DNA of 64,000 bases from Ascarosepion bandense (Eukaryota; Mollusca; Cephalopoda; Sepiida; Sepiidae): assembly GCA_037127315.1 (NCBI GenBank), contig JBBBDQ010000225.1, forward strand, positions 799,001-863,000. Reading direction: 5' to 3'. The notes beneath the pieces are model-generated. The model saw only the letters and a list, made by a program, of their open reading frames with translations. It was not told the origin of the DNA and made no database searches. Below are positions 21,940-34,100 of the stretch, one piece after another (position 1 is the stretch's first letter; every line of letters begins with the position of its first letter). The translations under genes and the position numbers were made by a program.

Positions 21940-22767
21940 TGAAAATGCTGGTTATCATCCTTAAAGATCGTTCATTTAATGTGATAACCTCGCCGATATC
22001 TTCTCACCGATATCCTTCAGACATGACTCGTCAAATTTATACAGTCCCTTATTTAGAGCAAGAAAATATCCCAACTACAAAGCTTCAATCTTATTGCCAA
22101 TCAATATTCAACTTGTCCTTATTTTCATTACTTGGGTATGGATATACTTGGTGATATAATTTTATTTTGTAGTTATCAGCTGGTAAAGCTAATTATACTT
22201 GCTTCCTGATTTTTCAAAGCATTCAGTACGTAATAAGTATAATACTTCATTTTTTTCAAAGGATGTTATTTTTTGGATGTTTTTAACACCAAATATGTTT
22301 GACCGACTCATAATAAGACAGACAAGAATCACAAAGGATTAAAAGAAATTGAATTGTAAATCTAAGTTTTATTTTTACGTTTTATTTGTTTCTATACTTG
22401 TAGTGCGTGTGTGTTTCTGTGTGCGTGAGACAGAGGAAGAGCGTGTGCGTGTGTTCTCACTAACTCAATTAAATTATACATGTAATTACTGAATAGTACA
22501 AATTGAAGAAAATCTTTTGATCAAAGGTTGCATTCGTGCCAGTGTAAATTTTCATATATTTTACATGAGGGATGTAATGGGTGTTCTGCTAATATAATCT
22601 TTCAGAAAAGGTATTTTTATTTCGACAACTAATTGATGCAAGCTTTTACAAATGCCCAGAGGGTAATATTATTATTGTCGTAGAGGCTAGTAAAAACAAC
22701 GAGACTTAATCTCTAACACATAATATTACATTTTATTCAACTCTGGACTTCGCCAGTTACTGTCGGC

Positions 22768-22770
<3 letters not shown>
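21940..22770. other. Intergenic, no gene seen
   Basis: AT-rich. Contains a short GTGTGTGTTTCTGTGTGCGTG run near 22407. No coding support. Confidence 0.5.
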
Positions 22771-22838
<68 letters not shown>

Positions 22839-22938
22839 AGTATTTTAAAATAGCGTTTACTACGTAATGATACATTGTCCTTTCAATGTCGAAACAAAAT
22901 GTACACTTTGTAGTAGATTATAATTTGTACTTGTTCTA

Positions 22939-23011
<73 letters not shown>
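22771..23011. repeat. Microsatellite cluster: (TG)n, (TA)n, (TTA)n
   Basis: (TG)n at 22771-22836, (TA)n at 22942-22973 and (ATT)n at 22976-23011, each nearly perfect. Confidence 0.95.
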
Positions 23012-23012
<1 letters not shown>

Positions 23013-23785
23013 GACCAGATTGCCGCAACATCAAATTTTTAAAAAAATTAAAAAAAATGAATGTTTAGCTTGTTGTTAAAAAGTATTGCCAAGGGTTTCC
23101 ACTCCGATAGTGGAATGTTTCTTTCGCAGGGTCAAATGCACGGATAAGAAAAATAACCAATAAAGACGAATAAAAAACACCCGTTTTAAAATGTAACAAG
23201 ATTTCATAAAGAGCAAAAATAATAAAACGAAACATGTCTGTGTGTAAAGATGTGTGCGATGTATGCAATAAGAAAATGAAAAAAAAAACAAAAAAAAAAC
23301 ACTTAACTTTGGTCCGGTGTCTGTTTTTTCTTTTTCTTTAATCTTTCTCTCGCTTTTTATATTTTACATTACTCTTTTCCCTTCTTTTTCTTCAGTTCAG
23401 TTCTTCACTTTCTTTGTTACGCACAAGGGAGATTCATTTAGCTACAAGCTTTGACTTCTTCTTTACGTTAGAATCTTCTGTTGCCAATCGATGTTCATTT
23501 CCTTGCAGTTTATCCTGTCTCTTCATTTTGCAAGCTCCGAATCTGTCGTTGATATGAAAAAATAATTTTCATTCCTCAAAGTCTGCAGTCCAACTTAACT
23601 CATAATATATATGAGTCGGATATACGATTCGGTCTCTTTGTTAAGCAATCTTCCAATTTGACAATAATTTGAAAAGGAGTCTGTTTCTCAAGAATGCAGT
23701 CCAACTCATTGAACGTATTTCTCCCTCGCAATTCTCTGCAAATAGCGCATCACATGTGACTCTATACGTGTGATGTGCGTGTTTA

Positions 23786-23786
<1 letters not shown>
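23012..23786. other. Intergenic, no gene seen
   Basis: AT-rich. Frames at 23065-23291 are short and cysteine/phenylalanine-rich with no domain. Confidence 0.5.
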
Positions 23787-23834
<48 letters not shown>

Positions 23835-23897
23835 AAAAAGAGAAAGAATGTACTTTTAATACTGTGAGGTTAAGGGTCAATACGTGGCAACGTAACA

Positions 23898-23967
<70 letters not shown>
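23787..23967. repeat. Microsatellites (TG)n(GA)n and (TG)n
   Basis: (GT)n then (GA)n at 23787-23830, and a long (TG)n at 23899-23967. Long Thr-His or Cys-Val frames here are repeat translation. Confidence 0.95.
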
Positions 23968-23972
<5 letters not shown>

Positions 23973-24328
23973 GGTTATTCCCACGCTCGCATCCTAGGTG
24001 TAACTGAAAAGAACATGTGTTCGGAGTAGTCACTGACATTGAGTAAATCGCCGATCTTCACAGTAACAAGTTCTTTGGAGAACAGAGATTTTCTCTTTAT
24101 GATTGTGGAAAGTGAACAATCAACTTTGTCTCTCTACTTTGACTCTTTTTTTTTTTTTATCGGGAATTGGTTTCTTTCATGTGTCAGGTTACAAACTGAT
24201 TTGCATGCGTGCATAGTAACAGGGAAGTATTTTATGATATCATCTTTTTGTAACAGAGCCAGGGACAGCCGAATTGACTTCAGCTAATACACAATCATAG
24301 CATAATCATAATCATAATCAAAATAAAT

Positions 24329-24388
24329 AATCAGGCCGGTAGAAATAAATATATAATACTGTTTGATTATAAACAGAATATCTTCTTA
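24329..24388. repeat. Direct repeat A, first copy
   Basis: GGCCGGTAGAAATAAATA followed by TAATACTGTTTGATTATAAA. Second copy at 25397-25453 in the same orientation. Confidence 0.85.
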
Positions 24389-24524
24389 AATACTAGTATC
24401 GATCAAAAATAATGTTCAAATAAATAAATTCAAATTGTCGGCTTGTTTATAACCAGTTCGTTAATCTTCGTTAAATTCTGTAACATATTTACATTTGTTG
24501 ACATTACGATACATTTCAGAGCAG

Positions 24525-24740
24525 ATATGTTTTTTTAATCATATCACCCCAAGCAAGGTGGTAACGCCACTGATGCGCGGGGGACTACGTAAGAGTGAAA
24601 AGATTGGAAAAGAGAAAGCTGGAAACCACAGCCTAAACAGGGAACAAGGGATGAGCCTCTTCACCTGTTCAATAGACGTGGGTGGAGTGTGGACCGGGCG
24701 ATAGTTTAGTCTATCGAATCCAATTGAGAAAAAAGGGGGG
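24525..24740 (-). mobile_element. LINE 3' tail, family T
   Basis: Same terminal block as at 20.9 kb: minus-strand CTTACGTAGTCCCCCGCGC, GGCGTTACCACCTTGCTTGG, GGTGATATGATT, then A residues. It includes the body segment ending at CTATCGCCCGG. 5'-truncated. Confidence 0.78.
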
Positions 24741-24767
24741 TTAGTGAGTTTTAACTTAGTTAAAGTC

Positions 24768-24848
24768 CAGTCAAATAAATTTCTGCTAAAAACAAAATCA
24801 ATCATTCAATTAGGCATGAAAAGTTTAAAATTAAGCAAAAATTAGGCA
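24768..24848. repeat. Direct repeat B, first copy
   Basis: AATTTCTGCTAAAAACAAAA followed by TCAATTAGGCATGAAAAGTT; the second copy is at 25158-25232. Confidence 0.88.
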
Positions 24849-25055
24849 AAAACGAACAACAACAAAAAAATGACTTACTTTTAACAATATTCAAGACATG
24901 ATTTCATCCCAAAACACACATTGTTTCTGCCAGTGAGTTGAAAAAAAAATAATTTTTTAACTTTTTGGCCAGAGAATACTGGGGCATGGGAGAGTCAATT
25001 TAATAGCCAGTGTGACCTATACACCAAGCTAACTAAAATACGGCCAGCCAACAAA

Positions 25056-25101
25056 AGAAGAAAGAAAGAAAGTAAAGAAAGAAAGAAAGAAAGAAAGAAA
25101 G
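25056..25101. repeat. (GAAA)n microsatellite
   Basis: AAAG/GAAA units with one interruption. Confidence 0.93.
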
Positions 25102-25157
25102 AGACTGACTGACATACTAGGGAAAAAAATAAAATAAAGACAAAGAATCCAACAGTC

Positions 25158-25232
25158 AAAGAAATTTCTGCTAAAAAACAAAATCAATCCTTCAATTAGG
25201 CATGAAAAGTTTAAAATTAAGCAAAAATTGGG
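25158..25232. repeat. Direct repeat B, second copy
   Basis: Over 90 percent identical by eye to 24768-24848. Confidence 0.88.
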
Positions 25233-25268
25233 TTATATAGGCTTGATTTAAATTCGTTTAGACTGTTA

Positions 25269-25363
25269 GTCATTCGTGACCGTGAGGTCTAAGACGCGCC
25301 AGATCACTTGGTGGCTACCGCTATGTGGATAGGGCTCGCAGGTTCGAATCCTGCCGAATGACA
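25269..25363 (+). tRNA. tRNA-Leu/Ser-like sequence (probable pseudogene or SINE head)
   Basis: The ends GTCATTCG and CGAATGAC pair perfectly over 8 bp. The T-arm GCAGG-TTCGAAT-CCTGC is canonical with an intact B-box GGTTCGAATCC. An extra 3' base A (discriminator) is followed five bases later by TTTTT (25368-25372), a pol III terminator. The D-arm region GACCGTGAGGTCTAAGAC resembles tRNA-Leu (GCCGAGTGGTCTAAGGC) but the D-stem pairs are broken. The anticodon loop lacks U33 in the best pairing, and the total length of about 95 is long even for class II tRNAs. I favour a pseudogene, but a divergent class II tRNA is not excluded. Confidence 0.5.
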
Positions 25364-25396
25364 CACATTTTTGTAACAAAAATTTATCGTAAATAA

Positions 25397-25453
25397 TAAG
25401 GCCGGTAGAAATAAATACATAATACTGTTTGATTATAAACAGAATATTTACTT
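25397..25453. repeat. Direct repeat A, second copy
   Basis: Same as 24329-24388 with two differences in the aligned core. Confidence 0.85.
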
Positions 25454-26202
25454 ATATATATATATAACGTACATTGTTTCTGTGCATAGAGATAAAAAAA
25501 AGTTGCACGTGTACTTATATAATTATAGTTGTGTTTGTATATACATATACATATATGCGGATGTGTAGGCATATATGCGTAAATCCACTGGGCGTATGGA
25601 AGTATGAAAATATTGGCGTAATTTGGGAGTATGTGAGAGAATTACTTGCAATTATATGTATGTGTATATATATAACACTGTTTATACGCGCGGAAATCCC
25701 GTCTTTGTGAAATGTATACGTGTGAGTACACGAACGCCAGGACCCGTAAGTAGATACGAAAAAGTGTAAAGCGGTAAATATATGTAGGCATGAACAAGGT
25801 CACACTTGTAAGTACATGTGGGAATGTACACATAGGTATATATGGATATAAGTTAGTATAAATGGATGGGTTGGTTTTATGGGGTCACACAAACACCATT
25901 ATCCAAAGAATTAGAAATTCCTTTAGAGGTCAATCTCTTCACAACGGCCTGGGCAATCCCAGACAGATCTGACGCCAATGCCTAAGTCCTGACTCTCTTT
26001 TCTGCTTTCTTTTTTCCTTCTTCTTATTTTTATTTTTATCCTTCTATTTTTATCCTTCTCTTCAGTTAAAGAAAATGCTTATGTCGGCAAATTTTTTTGT
26101 ACCAAATGGAAGGAATATTGTATGGTCTGATGAAATGAGTTAATTAAGCTCATAGAAATTACTTATAATTTATAACCAATTGAAATGATGTGTTGAGTTT
26201 TC

Positions 26203-26205
<3 letters not shown>
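25454..26205. other. Intergenic, no gene seen
   Basis: TA/TG-rich short repeats at 25450-25560. The block 25880-25990 is less AT-rich and may be part of an unrecognised repeat. Pyrimidine-rich after 25990. Confidence 0.5.

Positions 26206-26262
<57 letters not shown>
26206..26262. repeat. (TA)n microsatellite
   Basis: About 28 uninterrupted AT units. Confidence 0.97.
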
Positions 26263-26265
<3 letters not shown>

Positions 26266-26599
26266 AGTAGAGAAATAATTAAACATAAGAGATTATTGCT
26301 GATAAGAGAGGAAGGATTTTAGAATAAGTAGAATAAGGAATTTGGAAAACTATTATAAAAAGAAGTAAAATATATATGTAAATAATAAATGTAGAAATAA
26401 AAGAGTATATGCAAGTAGAAATAGCTTATATATATAAGCTAATTTTTTTTAAGTTATAAAACGAGCAAATAGTGAAAATATTGAAATAAATTTAAGATAA
26501 TTTTAAATGTATGTAAGGGTATGAAAGATTCTTTGGTGGAAAAAATTAGTGATTTCATTATATTAGTTCAATAAGTCTATTTATGGAAATTTTATTACA

Positions 26600-27185
26600 T
26601 GGATTTATTCTTGTAAGCAAAGGAAACATATTTCATGTAAAGATTTACACGTTCTAGCTTTAGTTAATATTATCCATTTAACTGTAGGAGTATTATTTGC
26701 ATCTTTCAATTGCAAATAGTGTTTAGAGAAGGAAGTAGAATTACTATATGCTTTATTATTGAAAGATAAGTTATGCTGGTAAAATCGAGACTTAAAATTA
26801 TTCTTAGTACATCCGATATAATGCTTGATAATATTAGGATTTTCAATAGTAGAGATAGCAGTTTGGTATACAGTGGAATCTGTAAGTCATTTATTTTGCA
26901 TAGGAGATATGTTAGGGTTATGACAATTGCAGGAACTTGTGTTATTATCTTTATTTATGGTACGTTGGTTATAATTAATATCCTAATATTATTTTAGAAT
27001 TTTATTATTGTGTTTTTTATTATCATATCGAGTTTATCAGTGCAGCTATAACTAGGTTTCAGTGTATTTTTATTAGAAGTTTTGTTAAGTGAATTACTAA
27101 TTAAGAAGTGTTTTTTAACTAGATTAAGGAATTTATTGCCTAACTTGGTACTAACCATTTGGTTAAATGGTGGTGTGTACCAAAT
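26600..27185 (-). mobile_element. Penelope-like element fragment with GIY-YIG nuclease
   Basis: The minus strand, over two frames, reads PPFNQMVSTKLGNKFLNLV with KKHFL (27176 down to about 27110), LKPSYSCTDKLDMI, then CNCHNPNISPMQNK (cysteine linker), a stop, LTDSTVYQTAISTIENPN and HYIGCTKNNFKSRFYQH (GIY-YIG core: YIG at about 26810, then the arginine helix). It then reads YSNSTSFSKHYLQLKD, TVKWIIL and a final CFLCLQE (26608-26625). That is the C-terminal third of a PLE in the correct order. A stop replaces the third linker cysteine, and upstream RT is missing. Confidence 0.8.
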
Positions 27186-27458
27186 TATTTATTCTATTTC
27201 GATTATGTTTGGTATTAATTTGTTTATGATATTTAATATTCTTGCAGTTATAGCCGCTGTTTTTAGGGTAAAAAAAACACACACACAAAAAAAAGCTGTT
27301 TTTTTAAATTTTTAAATTTTATATTTTTAATCTCCTTACCCGTATATTACCAAATGAATTAACCACATTTTACTGCCTGATGATGGTGTTTTAACACCGT
27401 AACTTTATAGCTATTGAGTTGCAGTATGCTATTATTATTATAATAATCATAATTACCA

Positions 27459-27460
<2 letters not shown>

Positions 27461-27498
<38 letters not shown>

Positions 27499-27525
27499 CA
27501 TACAGACAGACAGACAGACAGAGAT
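27461..27525. repeat. (TA)n and (CAGA)n microsatellites
   Basis: TA units at 27461-27494, then CATACATA and CAGACAGACAGACAGACAGA to 27521, just upstream of the host gene. Confidence 0.95.
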
Positions 27526-27631
27526 ACAGTGAGAGAGATAGAAATTCCACTTTCTAAGTTAATTTGCATAAAATAAGGATCTTTGTTTTATTTTGATTTG
27601 CTAAAGGTATTAGTCAATCCTCAGCACAGAA

Positions 27632-28166
27632 ATGACATGCAGTGTCTATAACAGTTGCCAGCAGCTATCCAAGCAATTATGTAAGATAACAAAAGACTTA
27701 AATCAAATTCTCTGTGATATTCATACTACCAAACGGCCATTGAAAAGTACACATAGAATTTCCAAATTAGCCAAAACTCTTCAGCAGAGGGACGGGGCTG
27801 TTTCTGACTGGTACCTGAGGCCTGTGCACCTCTCTTCGACAGCTCCACTCTTCTCCAAGGATCCTGCCCCTTTAAAAACGAATGAGACTGCATCATCAAA
27901 CAAATATATCCCGGGTTCTGTGGGAAGCATTATTGCTGACATTAGAAAAGACATAGAGAAAGAAAATTTGGCTCAGCAACCAGAAAAATCAGAAAAGCGA
28001 AGAATAGATCTTTGTTGTGACTGTAAAGCAAACAAAGTTTTCACAACACAAGGAACAGATGTTGATATTCACCTTGATGATTACATTGATGAAATAGATA
28101 TGGAGAATTTGAACACATATGAAACGGATATGGATGATAAATTGATGGAAACAGTCAACTCTAGAT
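27632..28166 (+). CDS. Exon 1 of the three-exon gene
   Basis: ATG at 27632 opens a 178-codon frame plus one base. The donor is AGAT|gtaagt at 28167. The sequence before the ATG (tcctcagcacag|aa) could be an acceptor for an upstream 5' UTR exon, so the true transcript start may lie further left. Confidence 0.8.
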
Positions 28167-31100
28167 GTAAGTTTTTTTCTTAATTTATTTGATAAGATAA
28201 TTTTTAGTATTTTAAATTTTGATCACTTTCTGTTTTTTTAATCTTTAATATTATCATTCTAAATTAGCTTAATCTTTTTTTATGAAAACTAAAAAATGAA
28301 AGGTGATTATCTGAATCCTATTCATTTTTTTTGTTTTGCAAAATCTTGAAAATTTCATGTTACTTTCAAACCCCAAAAAGTGTTTATTTAGTAAATGGCA
28401 CAAACCAAGCTTGTCATGTTTGATGAAAATAATATTTTTACTAGTTATATTGATATGACCATAACGAATTTAAATTGGCGTCCATAAGCAAGGTTGTCAC
28501 ACTTACCATATCACTCGACATTAAAGAAGCCTATTCGTGTATTAGTAAAAACATTGACAGAAAGAGATTATTTATCTACCCTTTGGATTAACTAATGTAT
28601 GCCTATTTTAGTGTCAGAACCAAATGATAAAGTTGTGACACCCTATTATGCTAAATTGGCCCAGCTTCGCATGGAAGAACTGCTATTGGAAGAAGAACGT
28701 CTTCTTGAATTGAAAAGAATCCAGGAACTAATAAGAACCAGAAGGCCACGAAAATATTGGTGAGTTTAATATATAGCTCTATTAATTATTGAGTTTTAAA
28801 AGTATTTGAATAAGTTTTATAGTTTTATGTATTAAACATTGCCTATCCCCCAAAAACATATTTAATGTTTGATTTTGATATTTATTTGCCCATATCATAT
28901 TTCATTTTCTCTTTGCCTTGATATTGAAGGCGATATTTGAAAATGCGGCCATCTTATTTTTCATATCTTCAGCTAAGTTTTTCCTTCACAAGAATTTTTT
29001 GAGCAACAATAAGTGACAATAAGTGTTTTGTTTTTCTTTATGTTATTCCTGAACCCACCATTTTTTCCAGTTTATTGTTCTGATTTTTTCTTTTGATTTT
29101 AATTAATATCTTTTTGTTTGTTTTCTTCTTTGTTCGTCATATATTAATTTTCCTTTTGTAATTCGTTTTTATTCTGTTTAGCGTTTAAAAGGCTACTTTG
29201 AGTTTTTGTTTATTTTTTCTTTTTCTAATTCGTTTTTATTTTTTATTTTAAACGTTTAAAAAAAACAACTTTTTTTAAAAGCTATTTCGTTGCTGCCCGC
29301 GACTACTAAGTCGCAAGACTTCATTCTGTCCCAGGATAAAACGCTGGAAATAAGCCAAACTATAACATTATTTGACCGTGGTAGGACCAAGCCGGTCCTA
29401 TCATAGCAGAAACGGTGAATATGGAAGAAAAGTTACCGGTAAAAAAATATCGGCTTGACCCCGAAAGGAAGCAAAATATTACAAAGCTCTAAAAGAACAG
29501 TACGATTCCTACATCAGTGGGAATGAATTGCTCACCATCCCGGAGGCGACTGATGCAGTGAAAACAAGAACCATTTCACTGCTTACAACCGACGTGGGAA
29601 CTCGAAGACTGATTGATGTCAGTCGAGACAATGGAGGAGTCCTTGAACAGCCGAGACCCGAAAGTTCTAACAAGAAAGGCAAAGTGTTTATCTTTCTTGT
29701 TAGAAATATTTTGTTTGCTAGGAGGAAGAGGCAAAGAAATTAGTGGGTAGCACCCTGGTAACGAAGTCCGTACATCTACAAAACAGAATATTTGGAGACG
29801 AGAAGGACAAAAATAACCGTCCACAGAGTCCCAGTGGATATCATTGACCTACTTTTCTTGGTACGGGGGGGGGGGGTCTCAACTTCAACAAGCAAGACGG
29901 GGATTGCCACTGGTTATTTTGTTCTCCAAGGTACCTTGACCAGAAAAAGTTTTGGCATGATCCCCAACGTGTTGACGTGCCGGGAGAGAATGGTGGAAAG
30001 ACGTCGACCCTATTGCTGGTCATGTGGTGCAATGGAGCACGTGGCAAAGGCGTGTCCCAGCAAAAAGCGACGCCACAGCGCAGCTCAGCAGCAACAGCAA
30101 CAAAAGCAGCAGTAGTACCCAACAAAGTTCCTGATGGAGAATGGGAGGAGGTGAACAAGAAGGGAAGAAAGACGCCAAGCCCTCTACCCCAACAGCAGGT
30201 CACACAGCAAGCTCAACCCAAGGAGCTGCCGGAGCTGGAAAAGCAGCACCAGCCGCTGTCTCAGCCCTCAAAAGAGTATAAAAAAATTAACGGCGACAAA
30301 AGAAGCAGAAAGAACAAGCTAAAGTAGTAACAACAACAGCAGCAGCAGCAGCAAACGAAACAACAGAAACAATATCAAAAGACTCAACAGCAAAAATAAG
30401 GAAGCAACTGAGTGAATACTCAGACATGGAGGTAGTAAAAATGATCCCACCACACAGTCCTCCTCCTTGAAGAGGGAGCGGGAAAAGAAAGATGAGAAGA
30501 ACCCTACAAAGAAAGAAAGTGGGCTGAACGAGAAAGGAAAGAAAAGGGTATAGACAGAACTAGGTCTCAATCCGTTCCGGCGGCCCCAATTGAAAGCGAA
30601 AACATCCCAAAATCAAAGAGCCTTCACCTACCCGGGCTCCATCGCCCACTCCCTCCACATTCTTTCATGATTAAACTACTACACCCCCTCCTCCATCCGC
30701 TTCCACTCCCGCCCTACCCTGCCAAGGAGAAGAAAAGAAAAAAGATATTAATTTTGTTTATCGTAAACCAGAGGTTTACGATAAACAAAACGGAGCTGTA
30801 GAAAGACTTGCCCAACCAAAAGAAATCTCTCCTAGGTCCGCTAATCAACGGTAAGTCGGCAGAAGACCCTCGTAATTTCCTCCAAGCCCAAGGCGTTATT
30901 ACATGTGTAAGGGACATGGGGAGGTTCTTAAAAGTGCCACCTATTCGAACCGAAGGACGCTTTTCCGGATGTCCGAATGTTCCTGTCGGGATCGCCCGAA
31001 CTGAAAAGATGTCCAAATGCTGTACAGGGAAGGTTTAGTTTGTTTTTTGGTTTATTTTCCCCTCATTTAATACCATTTACAAATTTTTCTATAAAGAACT

Positions 31101-34100
31101 TTATAATCATTATATTTTTATGTCATGTGGTGAATTTTTAGGCTCCCTGAGAGTATTATGGATTATGGTGGCTTAATTGATGATGGATGGATTCTTTTGG
31201 TGAATGTGCAAATTGTAATGAGTGATTGGGTCGTGATTTTGATTAGCTAAGTATAAGTGATGACTAGCCTCAGATTCTGTCCCCTCCCCCTCTTTCAGCC
31301 TTGTACCAAAATTGAATTTTATATGCAATAAATCTTCATCATATTTAGAATAGCATGGAATTCTTTATGATTAAAGTTTATCTAGAATGAATTGGATTAC
31401 AATTATAAATATTTCATGAGTGAATATCCTACTACTGCATTTATATGAAATGAATTTCCCATACAAAGAATTATTATGGCATTATTTGCTTTGTATTAAT
31501 TATATTATTTTCCCTGAACTGAATTCAATTGTTTTTTTGTTTTGTTTTTTTTTTTTGTTTTTTTGTTTTTTTGCAATAAACAGTTTTAAAAAGTTTGAAA
31601 CAACCTAAATGTAAAACTATTTCTGGTACCGAAAAAAAAAGGGACGAAATTATTTAGATAGACCAATCGATATATCGACAAAAAGAAAATATAATAATTG
31701 GATATTTTTCTTCTTCATTTGCTAGAGGCTAGGTGAGGAATATTCTAAAAAGACCACCCAAGAAAAAATAGATTAATAAATTTATGGCCATCAAAAACGA
31801 AACAGCCACTTGAGATAAAATTTTTTACGACTTGGAGGCTGGCCACAAAATTTGGTCAGAGAGATAAAAATTCTCTATGATTTCTTGTCACCAAATTCAG
31901 GATAGCCATTATCGCGAAAAAGTGAATCTCTCGGTTATTGTGAAAATTTAATGACAGCTAACTATGATTTAATTTGAAACAGAATCTTTTCCTTCGAATG
32001 GGAAATTGTTGAAAGAATTTTATGACCCTTAAGGAGAGGTCACCCCTATTCAGAAAGAGAGACGGGATTCTCAGAAATAAAGTTTTATTTTGTTGTTGTT
32101 GTTGTTTTTCGGAAATTTTGCAACGCTGGTTATTATTAAACATATGGTGTTTTCTTTGGAACAAAGTTAGGTAATTTCTTACGACGGTTGTATAGGAAGC
32201 AAGAAAGCCTAGATAATTAAAAACGTCTCAGGGTTGTCTTCTTTTTTGTCACTTGTTGGCAGGGGGTTTGAAATAATAAGACACAGGTGATAAAAACGAC
32301 CACACACCAACGGGAAAAATATTTTGGAGCGATAATTAGGCTTGGCCGTCCGAACTGGATCACACCCCTCGGACGGCCATAGTGACACCCTACTGGGATT
32401 TGCTGACAATACCGGCATTTGGTAAAATAATCAAAGAAAAGGGGTTGGTAGAAAAACAATTTAGACCTCTTTCATATTCAATTCTTTACGGCTAAACATA
32501 GTTATATTTCCGAAAATCTTTTGACAAAACATAGCACAACGACACCAAAGAAGCAGGAGTATCTGTAAAAATGTTGAAATGAGATGCTGAATATTCTGCT
32601 ACTGTTATGGGACATTCATCTCAAAAACTAAAGAAAAATAATACTGCACCAGTTGACATATCCCAATCAGCTGGTGGTGTCCCAATTCAATCACGTTTGC
32701 GAGAATATGTCAAACACAGTAAAGGAAAGACCCATGCTCGGTTATTTATAAGTGCTTGGTTCGACAAATGCTAATGGGCCGAATATTCACAAGAACGTGG
32801 TGCGATGTTCTGTTTTCCGTGTAAACACTTTGTACTGCCAACATATGACAATGCAGGTAACGCATTTACTAAAACTGGATTTAGATGAAAAAAGCACACA
32901 GAAAAGATGGGGTAATTCAAAAACATATGAATTCCCAATGCCACAAATTCTCCTGTGTTGTATGGAGTGACTATCATCGAAATGTATCCAAAAAGACATC
33001 TGTCGCACAAACTTTTGGCTTATCAAAAGAAAGTTAGGGAAAATTGACATTACATCAAGACCGTCGCGGAAATTATCCTGTTGACAGTAACTCAGGATAT
33101 CGCTCAGAAAGGACACAGAGAGGAGGACATTGAAATTAACCCAGGAAATATCCTTAAAATTCGCAAATTTACTGTCAAACATGATGCAATCATCCCCGAT
33201 CGTATCAGAGACGGCTCCCAAAAATGAAAAATATACCAGTCCTGTGATATAGAACGAGATAATTGCAATTTTTGCATCTATGGTGAGGGAGGAAATAGCA
33301 GAAAGTATTAAACCTTGTAAATATTTTTCAGTACAGGCCGACGAAGGTAATGATGTCAGCCAAACGAAGCTGATGATGTCAGCCATTCCTCGTGATAAGA
33401 TTTTTCAATGAAACTTCCTCTGCTATTGAGGAATGCTTTATTTCATTCACGCCAATGCTTAAGTGTGATGCTGTATTTATCACTGATTGTATTTTGAACA
33501 CTCTGGAGATGATAGAATTAGATTATAAGTTATATTTAGGATTATTGGATTAAATTTTGATACAGCATCAGTCATGAAGGGTCAATTGAGCTGAGTTAAA
33601 AAAAATGCATCCCCTATAAAGCACCATTTGCTTATTACGTGCACTGTTATGAACACAGGCTGAATTTAGTATTAATCAATGCAACAAAACATATTCCTAG
33701 TGCTGCCGGTTTCTTCAGCCTACTTGAAAATTTGTATATTTTCGCAGTATCCCAAAACGCATTTCTTCATTTCTTTGTCCAGTATTAAGCCGACTCCTTT
33801 TTTTGTTATTTTTGCCTCCTGCGTATATTATGCTGTTGTTGTCGTTACTAAAGTCTCTATTGTGAGGCCATTTGGTTTCGCATATTCCCAGAATATTGAA
33901 GTTCAGTCTATTCATCTACTGCTTGACATTCTCGAGTTGACCACAGTTGTTGAGCGTTCTGATATTCCATGTCCCCAAGATAATTCTCACTTTGTTGCGC
34001 ATAGTCGTAGGGTAACTGTCCAGCGACACCTGTTGTTCATGTCATTCCTTCCCGAGCGAGGGTCAAATTTTGGAAAAAGTGTCTACTTAACGCCGTTGGT

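Noticed and set aside
23641..24039. 132-codon minus frame with long Thr-His runs
   Set aside because: It runs through (TG)n and (GA)n microsatellites; no other content.
32787..33386. 199-codon minus-strand frame in intron 2
   Set aside because: It is the antisense shadow of the hAT transposase remnant, which has recognisable motifs on plus.
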